64,000 bases of DNA from Streptomyces himalayensis subsp. himalayensis (GTDB lineage Bacteria; Actinomycetota; Actinomycetes; Streptomycetales; Streptomycetaceae). Positions within the stretch are counted from its first letter, which is position 1. Each line of letters opens with the position of its first letter. Shown one piece after another: positions 59,310 to 64,000 of the stretch. Under the pieces are notes generated by a model. It saw only the letters and a list, made by a program, of their open reading frames with translations, ran no database searches and was not told the DNA's origin. Both the position numbers and the translations under genes were made by a program. Location of the stretch: NCBI RefSeq assembly GCF_013778455.1, contig NZ_JACEHE010000010.1, forward strand, positions 186,001 to 250,000. The letters are read 5' to 3'.

Positions 59310-60180
59310 GACGACCCCCGAAGAGTCCCTGCGGCCGCAGGGCCAACGTGGCGAAGAGCGCGACGTAGAACACCGTCTGCGCCCACGTCGTACTCAGCTC
59401 CAGCTGAAGCAGGCTCTGCGTCATGCCGAGAGCCATGGCCGCGATGGCCGCTCCGGGCACGCTGCCGAGGCCGCCGACGACGATGATCGCCATCAGCGGT
59501 CCGATCCAGTGCCAGTGCAGCGACGGATAGATCGTGGTGTCCAGCGCGAGCGCCGTGCCGCCGACGGCCGCGGTGGCGAGACCGAGTCCGAATCCGTATC
59601 CGGCGATCCGGTCGGTGTCGATGCCGAGCAGCTGAGCGGCCTCGCGGTGCTGGATCGTGGCCCGCAGCGCCTGGCCGAACCTGCTGCGCTTCATCAGCAG
59701 ATACAGCCCGAGCAGCGCTGCCGCCGCCATCCCGAACGCGATGAGCTTGACCACCGCGATGCGGGCGCCGAAGAACTCCAGGCTGGCGGAGGAGTAACCG
59801 AGCCGGATGCGGCGCTGGGTGCCGGAGAAGGCGTACCCGAGGAGCCCCTCGATGACGAGGGCGATGGAGAAGGTCAGCAGCACCGACATCATGGTCAGCG
59901 TCGCCGGGCGCAGCCGCGTGAGGAGCAGCCGCTGCATGGCCACGCCGACCGCGAAGAACAGCGGCACGGTGACGAGGAGGGTGAGAAGCGGGTCGACGCC
60001 GAGTTCCCGGTGGGCGTACCAGGCGAGATACGCGGCGAGGATCAGAAACGCGGAGTGGGCGATCATCACGACGCGCATGACGCCGAAGTACAGGGTCAGG
60101 CCGGCCGCCAGGAGGGCGTAGAGCCCTCCCAGCAGCACACCGAGGACGATGCTCTGGAAGACGAGACTCGCGGAGGGCAC
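59293..60180 (-). CDS. Branched-chain amino acid-type ABC transporter permease (LivH-like)
   Basis: A 295-residue permease with eight spans. SIVLGVLLGGLYALLAAGLT at the N-terminus and the loop GQALRATIQHREAAQLLGID are LivH features. It lies seven bases after the binding-protein gene. The transporter class imports amino acids, urea, amides or aromatic acids, so the ligand is open. Confidence 0.92.
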   Translation of the reverse strand: MPSASLVFQSIVLGVLLGGLYALLAAGLTLYFGVMRVVMIAHSAFLILAAYLAWYAHRELGVDPLLTLLVTVPLFFAVGVAMQRLLLTRLRPATLTMMSVLLTFSIALVIEGLLGYAFSGTQRRIRLGYSSASLEFFGARIAVVKLIAFGMAAAALLGLYLLMKRSRFGQALRATIQHREAAQLLGIDTDRIAGYGFGLGLATAAVGGTALALDTTIYPSLHWHWIGPLMAIIVVGGLGSVPGAAIAAMALGMTQSLLQLELSTTWAQTVFYVALFATLALRPQGLFGGRLAQRF

Positions 60181-60187
60181 GCGGGCA

Positions 60188-61459
60188 TCACCACTTCGGC
60201 TTGGGGTAGACCAGGTCGGCTTCCTTCTGTGCTTCCGGAAGCACGATCTGGATCTCGCCGTCGACCCACTGCTGGATCATGTGCGCGCTCTGCGGGCGGC
60301 CCTTGTCGTCCCACTTCAGGGGTCCTACGACGGTCTCCACCTCGTTGCCGCGCAGCCAGTCGATGAGCTTCTCCTGGCATTCCGGCTCCTGCGACGCGCA
60401 CTTGGCGGCCTCGACGGCCGCGGCGACTACCTGGCCCGTGGTGTAGGCGTTGGCCTCGTCCTCCTCCGGGGCCTTGCCGAACTGCTCGGTGTACTTCTCG
60501 ACGAACTCCTTGTTGCTCGGGTAGTCCGCGTGCTGCGTGTATCCGGTGGGCGCGAGGATGCCCTCGGTCTTGTTGCCGATGGCCTTGGCGAACTCCGGTT
60601 CCGTGGGGGCGGTGGAGAATGCGGCCATCTTCGGCTGGTAGTTCAGCTGCTGGAGGGCGACGATCAGGTTCACGCCGTCCTGGTACTGGGAGCCGCCCAC
60701 CACCATGTCGGCCTTCGAAGCGGCGATCTTCGCGGCGATGCTGCTGAAGTCGGTGGTGTTCGGCGGGTAGACCTCGTTGGCGACGGTCTTGATGCCGCCC
60801 TTCTCCAGCTTGTCCTTGAGTCCGTACGCCGTTCCCTGGGCGAAGGGGTCGTCCATCGCGGCGTACGCCACGGACTTGGGACGCTTGTCCTCGGGCAGCG
60901 CCAGGATGTGGTCGGCGAGATGGTTGTAGTGGTCGTTCGCGACGGCCGGTGCCGCGTAGAAGAGGTTCTTGAACCCCTGGGTGAAGACTTCCGGGGCCGC
61001 ACCCGCGGGCTCGACGAAGAGCATGCCGTACTCCTCCGCCACGCGGGCCGAGGGCACCACGAGCCGGGTCGAGAACGGGCCGAAGACCAGATCCACCTGG
61101 TCCTTGCCGATCAGCTGCTCGTAGTCGGACACCACCCGGTCGGCGTTCGACTGGTCGTCCAGGATCTTCAACTCGACCTTGCGGCCGAGCAGTCCGCCCT
61201 TGTCGTTGACGATCTTCGCCCAGGCCTTGTAGCCGCGTTCCACACCCTTGCCGGGCTCCGAGAAGTCCCCGGTGAGCGGCAACGAGACACCGATGACGAT
61301 CGGATCGTCGGGCGAGTCGTCCGAGCCGCCGCCGGAGCCGCAGCCGGCGGCGACCAGCGCGGCGGCGGACACGGTGGCGGCGATCCGGGCAGTACTGGCA
61401 GTTCTGGTGGTTCTGGCAGTTCTGGCAGTTCTCCTTGGCTGGTGCTTGGTTGTGCTCAT
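60188..61459 (-). CDS. Branched-chain amino acid-type ABC transporter binding lipoprotein (LivK-like)
   Basis: A 423-residue lipoprotein. The N-terminus carries five nine-base repeats (RTARTARTTRTAS), then a hydrophobic core and lipobox LVAAGC. The mature protein is a type I periplasmic-binding fold (DPIVIGVSLPLTGDFSEPG to DLVFGPFSTRLVVPSARVAE). It is the first gene of the array and 146 bases from the divergent LacI gene, with a GAAAGCGCTTTC palindrome between. Control by a sugar-type repressor suggests a carbohydrate-derived ligand rather than an amino acid; this is inference. Confidence 0.9.
   Translation of the reverse strand: MSTTKHQPRRTARTARTTRTASTARIAATVSAAALVAAGCGSGGGSDDSPDDPIVIGVSLPLTGDFSEPGKGVERGYKAWAKIVNDKGGLLGRKVELKILDDQSNADRVVSDYEQLIGKDQVDLVFGPFSTRLVVPSARVAEEYGMLFVEPAGAAPEVFTQGFKNLFYAAPAVANDHYNHLADHILALPEDKRPKSVAYAAMDDPFAQGTAYGLKDKLEKGGIKTVANEVYPPNTTDFSSIAAKIAASKADMVVGGSQYQDGVNLIVALQQLNYQPKMAAFSTAPTEPEFAKAIGNKTEGILAPTGYTQHADYPSNKEFVEKYTEQFGKAPEEDEANAYTTGQVVAAAVEAAKCASQEPECQEKLIDWLRGNEVETVVGPLKWDDKGRPQSAHMIQQWVDGEIQIVLPEAQKEADLVYPKPKW
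61388..61432. repeat. Five 9-bp repeats in the livK signal region
   Basis: GGCAGTTCT-like units at 61388, 61397, 61406, 61415 and 61424 encode Arg-Thr-Ala triplets on the minus strand, lengthening the positively charged n-region of the signal peptide. Confidence 0.8.
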
Positions 61460-61494
61460 CGCTGGACTCCCCTTGTCCGCAGGCACTGTCCGCA

Positions 61495-61508
61495 CGAAAG
61501 CGCTTTCG
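61495..61508. promoter_or_regulatory. LacI operator: perfect palindrome CGAAAGCGCTTTCG
   Basis: A perfect 14-bp CG-centred palindrome lies 36 bases before the livK start and about 100 before the lacI start. A weaker half-match (GCGAGCGCTTGCG) adjoins at 61507-61519. It is the expected form for a LacI-family dimer. Confidence 0.7.
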
Positions 61509-61605
61509 CGAGCGCTTGCGTACCATGTAATCCGCGTCACATGGTCTGGACAACCGTCGTGCAAGGACCAGTTTCCGAAGCCCTGTTCAGAGGCGGTGAC
61601 GAAAT

Positions 61606-62640
61606 ATGCCAAGGCCCCGTTCGCGGTTACGGCTCGCCGATGTGGCCGAGCGCGCCGGCGTATCACTGACCACGGCCTCCCGGGCCCTCGCGGGACGGGA
61701 CGGCGTGCGCGAGGAGGTGGCCGAGCGGGTCCGCCGCATCTCGCAGGAGCTCGGTTATGTGGCCAATCCGCATGCCCGCACCCTGGCCGGCGGAACGGCA
61801 TCGACTGTCGGTCTGATCGTCCATCAGGTCGACGACCCGTACTTCTCGGAGATCGCGGGCGGGGTCATCCAAGTGGCGGGCGAACAGAACCTGATCGTCC
61901 AGATCTGCCACTCCGGCCGCGATCCGGAGAACGAGCTGCGCCAGGTCCGCCATCTGATCGCCCAGCGCGTGGGCGTCGTCATCATCGCGGGCTCCGGATA
62001 CGTCGATCCCCGCATGGAGGCCGAGTCCAAGGCCGAACTGTCGGCCTTCCAGAACTCGGGCGGCCGGCTCACCGTGATCGGCCGTCACTTCCTCGGCGCG
62101 GACGCCGTGCGCCCCGACAACAAGGCGGGCGCCGAGACCGTCACCGGTCATCTGCTGTCGCTGGGGCACCGCCGGATCGCCGTGGCCGCGGGCGACGCCC
62201 GCCTGTCCACCGTCGCCGACCGGCTCGCCGGGGTGGCGGCCGCGCTGGAACGGGCCGGGCTGCCGGCGGCCGGGCTGCCCGTCGTACACACCGACTTCAC
62301 CCGCGGCGGCGGCCGGGACGCCGCCGAGCGGATCCTGCGCGACCACCCCGGCACCACCGCGATCGTCGCACTCAACGACGCCATGGCCATCGGCGTCCTC
62401 TCCGCCCTCCGCGAGCACGGCGTACCCGTCCCCCACCGGATGTCGGTCGCCGGATTCAACGACATCTCGATCGCGGCGGACCTGGCCCCCGGCCTGACCA
62501 CCGTGCGGCTGCCCCTCGCCGAGATGGGCCGCCAGGCCCTCTGCCTGGCGCTGATGCCGCGCGCGTCCCGGCCCCGCCGGAAGTCGACGGGGCATGCGCT
62601 GGTGGTACGAGACTCCACCGGGCCTGCGCCGTCGGTGTGA
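61606..62640 (+). CDS. LacI family transcriptional regulator
   Basis: A 344-residue repressor. The helix-turn-helix RLADVAERAGVSLTTASRAL is at residues 9-28, with a hinge VANPHARTLAGGT. The sugar-binding-like domain runs from VGLIVHQVDDPYFSEIAGGV to VAGFNDISIAADLAPGLTTV. It is divergent from the liv-lectin-PQQ array and probably binds the palindrome at 61495. Effector unknown. Confidence 0.94.
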   Translation: MPRPRSRLRLADVAERAGVSLTTASRALAGRDGVREEVAERVRRISQELGYVANPHARTLAGGTASTVGLIVHQVDDPYFSEIAGGVIQVAGEQNLIVQICHSGRDPENELRQVRHLIAQRVGVVIIAGSGYVDPRMEAESKAELSAFQNSGGRLTVIGRHFLGADAVRPDNKAGAETVTGHLLSLGHRRIAVAAGDARLSTVADRLAGVAAALERAGLPAAGLPVVHTDFTRGGGRDAAERILRDHPGTTAIVALNDAMAIGVLSALREHGVPVPHRMSVAGFNDISIAADLAPGLTTVRLPLAEMGRQALCLALMPRASRPRRKSTGHALVVRDSTGPAPSV

Positions 62641-62879
62641 GCGATCAGCCCGGCGACACGCTTCGCCGTGCTGCCGGCGCATGATCCGCCGTGATCCGAC
62701 GCGGCACCGCGGCTTCCCCATGTGAGCCCGCTCGTCGGTATCGCGTGACCTCGCCAACCTCCCGTGTGCGGCAAATCGGAAACATGCCCATTACGGAGAA
62801 GGGACTTCTCGGCAACACCCCGTTCCTACTGTCCTCCGCACGCGCCGGGCTCACTGGCGCCGGGGAAGGAACCTGTGCC

Positions 62880-64000
62880 ATGACCAGCGAAGACAGACAC
62901 AACAGAGCGAACCGCGCCGGCGCGGAGGGGATGCCGGCGCTGCGCGCCCGCTCTTCGATCGATCGCAGGCGGTTCCTGGTCCGCGGCCTCCAGGCCGGCG
63001 GACTCGCCATGTTCGGCGGCCCGCTGCTCGCGGCCTGCGGGTCCGATTCCGGCTCCACAGCGTCCTCGGGGTCGTCGGCCTCGGGGCCGAAGGGCTTCGG
63101 AGAGCTGACGCTGCGCCTGTCCTGGATCAAGAACGTGGAGTTCGCCGGGAGTTACATCGCGGACAGCAAGGGCTACTACACGGACGAGGGCTTCTCCAAG
63201 GCCACGCTCATCGGCGGAGGTCCCTCCGCTACCCCGATGGAGACCGACGTCGTCACCAAGAAGGCGCTCGTCGGGATCAGCGCACCCGACATCACCGGTG
63301 CCGCCATCGTCAAGGGTGCACCGCTCAAGATCATCGGTGCCCAGTACCAGAAGAACCCCTTCTGCATCATGTCGATGGCGAAGGACCCGATCACCAAGCC
63401 GGAGGACATGTACGGCAAGAAGATCGGCGTCCAGGCCAGCAACGAGTCGGTCTGGGCGGCGTTCGTGAAGGCCGCCAAGCTCGACGCGTCGAAGATCACC
63501 AAGGTGCCGGTGCAGTTCGACCCGCTGCCGCTCACCCAGGGCACGGTCGACGGCTGGTTCTCCTTCGTCACCAACGAGCCGAACGCGCTGCGCCTGAAGG
63601 GGTTCGAGGTCGAGACGTTCCTGCTCGCCGATGTCGGCTACCCGCTGGTGTCCGAGGCGTACATCGTGCGGCAGGACACCATCGACAAGCAGCGCGATCT
63701 GCTCAAGGCCTTCCTTCGCGCGGAGATCCGCGGCTGGAAGGACAGCATCGCCGACCCGGCACTCGGCGCGAAGCTCGCCGCCGAGACGTACGGCAAGGGA
63801 CTCGGCCTCACGACCGAGGAGCAGACCCTCGAGTCGAAGGACCAGAACAAGCTGATCCTCACCGCGGACACCAAGAAGAACGGCCTCTTCACGGTCACGC
63901 AGGAGCTGATCGAGGAGAACATCCAGACGCTGAAGTACGGCGGCGTCGACATCACGGCGGAGAAGCTGTTCGACCTCTCGCTCCTCGAAGAGGTCTACAA
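62880..64000 (+). CDS. NMT1/THI5-like (SsuA-type) ABC transporter binding lipoprotein (3' end outside window)
   Basis: At least 373 residues. A Tat-type lipoprotein signal (RRRFLVRGLQAGGLAMFGG, then LLAACG) starts near residue 29. The mature part has LRLSWIKNVEFAGSYIADSK and GYYTDEGFSKATLIGGGPS, typical of the NMT1/THI5-like family binding pyrimidine precursors, nitrate, sulfonate or riboflavin-type ligands. AAGGAACCTGTGCC precedes the ATG. Permease and ATPase genes presumably follow beyond the window; ligand not assigned. Confidence 0.9.
   Translation, partial: MTSEDRHNRANRAGAEGMPALRARSSIDRRRFLVRGLQAGGLAMFGGPLLAACGSDSGSTASSGSSASGPKGFGELTLRLSWIKNVEFAGSYIADSKGYYTDEGFSKATLIGGGPSATPMETDVVTKKALVGISAPDITGAAIVKGAPLKIIGAQYQKNPFCIMSMAKDPITKPEDMYGKKIGVQASNESVWAAFVKAAKLDASKITKVPVQFDPLPLTQGTVDGWFSFVTNEPNALRLKGFEVETFLLADVGYPLVSEAYIVRQDTIDKQRDLLKAFLRAEIRGWKDSIADPALGAKLAAETYGKGLGLTTEEQTLESKDQNKLILTADTKKNGLFTVTQELIEENIQTLKYGGVDITAEKLFDLSLLEEVY

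Noticed and set aside
1..64000. CRISPR arrays, tRNA or rRNA genes, prophage
   Set aside because: Repeats found are tandem or intragenic without unique spacers; no T-loop-like or rRNA sequence was noticed; the only mobile gene is the lone tnpB.

Overview
The window is about 72% GC by eye, uses G/C-ending codons almost everywhere, starts many genes with GTG or TTG, and carries protein families typical of Streptomyces (a SAV2148-type HEPN protein, a SCO2400-type zinc-ribbon protein, an Rv2466c-like thioredoxin-fold protein, an APS-reductase sulfur operon with a Cys-rich leader peptide). It is best read as a piece of a Streptomyces chromosome. I see no rRNA, tRNA, CRISPR array, prophage or plasmid replication functions.

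Layout. 1-7.4 kb: glgX (partial), a two-gene copper amine oxidase split into separate polypeptides, a HEPN/PLD-like protein, a DEDDh exonuclease and an APH-type kinase. 7.4-10.4 kb: a three-gene sugar ABC importer. 10.6-11.7 kb: a frameshifted TnpB (IS200/IS605 type). 12.1-16.5 kb: CDP-alcohol phosphatidyltransferase, subtilisin-like protease, DUF1697, an NTF2-like protein and a DsbA-like protein. 16.5-26.0 kb, all minus strand: one sulfur assimilation operon that starts with a leader peptide and runs sulfite reductase, zinc-ribbon protein, cysH, cysC, cysD, cysN, ssuA, ssuB, ssuC, sirohydrochlorin chelatase. Siroheme metallation, sulfate activation, sulfite reduction and organosulfonate import are thus co-transcribed. 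26.2-36.1 kb: GNAT, an orphan receiver, a GAF regulator, an AidB-like flavoprotein, YihY, an amidase with a small overlapping partner, and lpdA.

36-50.6 kb is a plant cell-wall (rhamnogalacturonan I / arabinan / galactan) region. It has a GH127 beta-L-arabinofuranosidase next to a LacI regulator with the scar of a deleted sugar transporter between them, a PATR-repeat surface protein, an ACS-family MFS transporter translationally coupled to a GH43, a second GH43 with a ricin-type lectin domain, a PL4 rhamnogalacturonan lyase and a CE12-like rhamnogalacturonan acetylesterase. A cupin and a homocysteine methyltransferase sit inside it.

51-62.6 kb: a zinc-ribbon membrane protein with seven heptad repeats and a metallophosphoesterase. 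Then comes a seven-gene minus-strand array: livK-H-M-G-F-like ABC importer, LamG lectin, and a soluble PQQ glucose-dehydrogenase-like propeller fused to a carbohydrate-binding-like domain. A divergent LacI regulator with a palindromic GAAAGCGCTTTC site faces it. A very similar site lies in the rhamnogalacturonan lyase/esterase promoter region, suggesting shared control. The window ends inside an SsuA/THI5-like solute-binding protein.

The most interesting items are the split amine oxidase with an altered cofactor motif, the liv-lectin-PQQ operon, the deleted-transporter scar with 21-bp repeats, the HEPN/PLD-like protein, the amidase small partner and the sulfur-operon leader with its repeated GAGACA motifs. 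Short tandem repeats with a 21-bp period turn up in three unrelated minus-strand genes.
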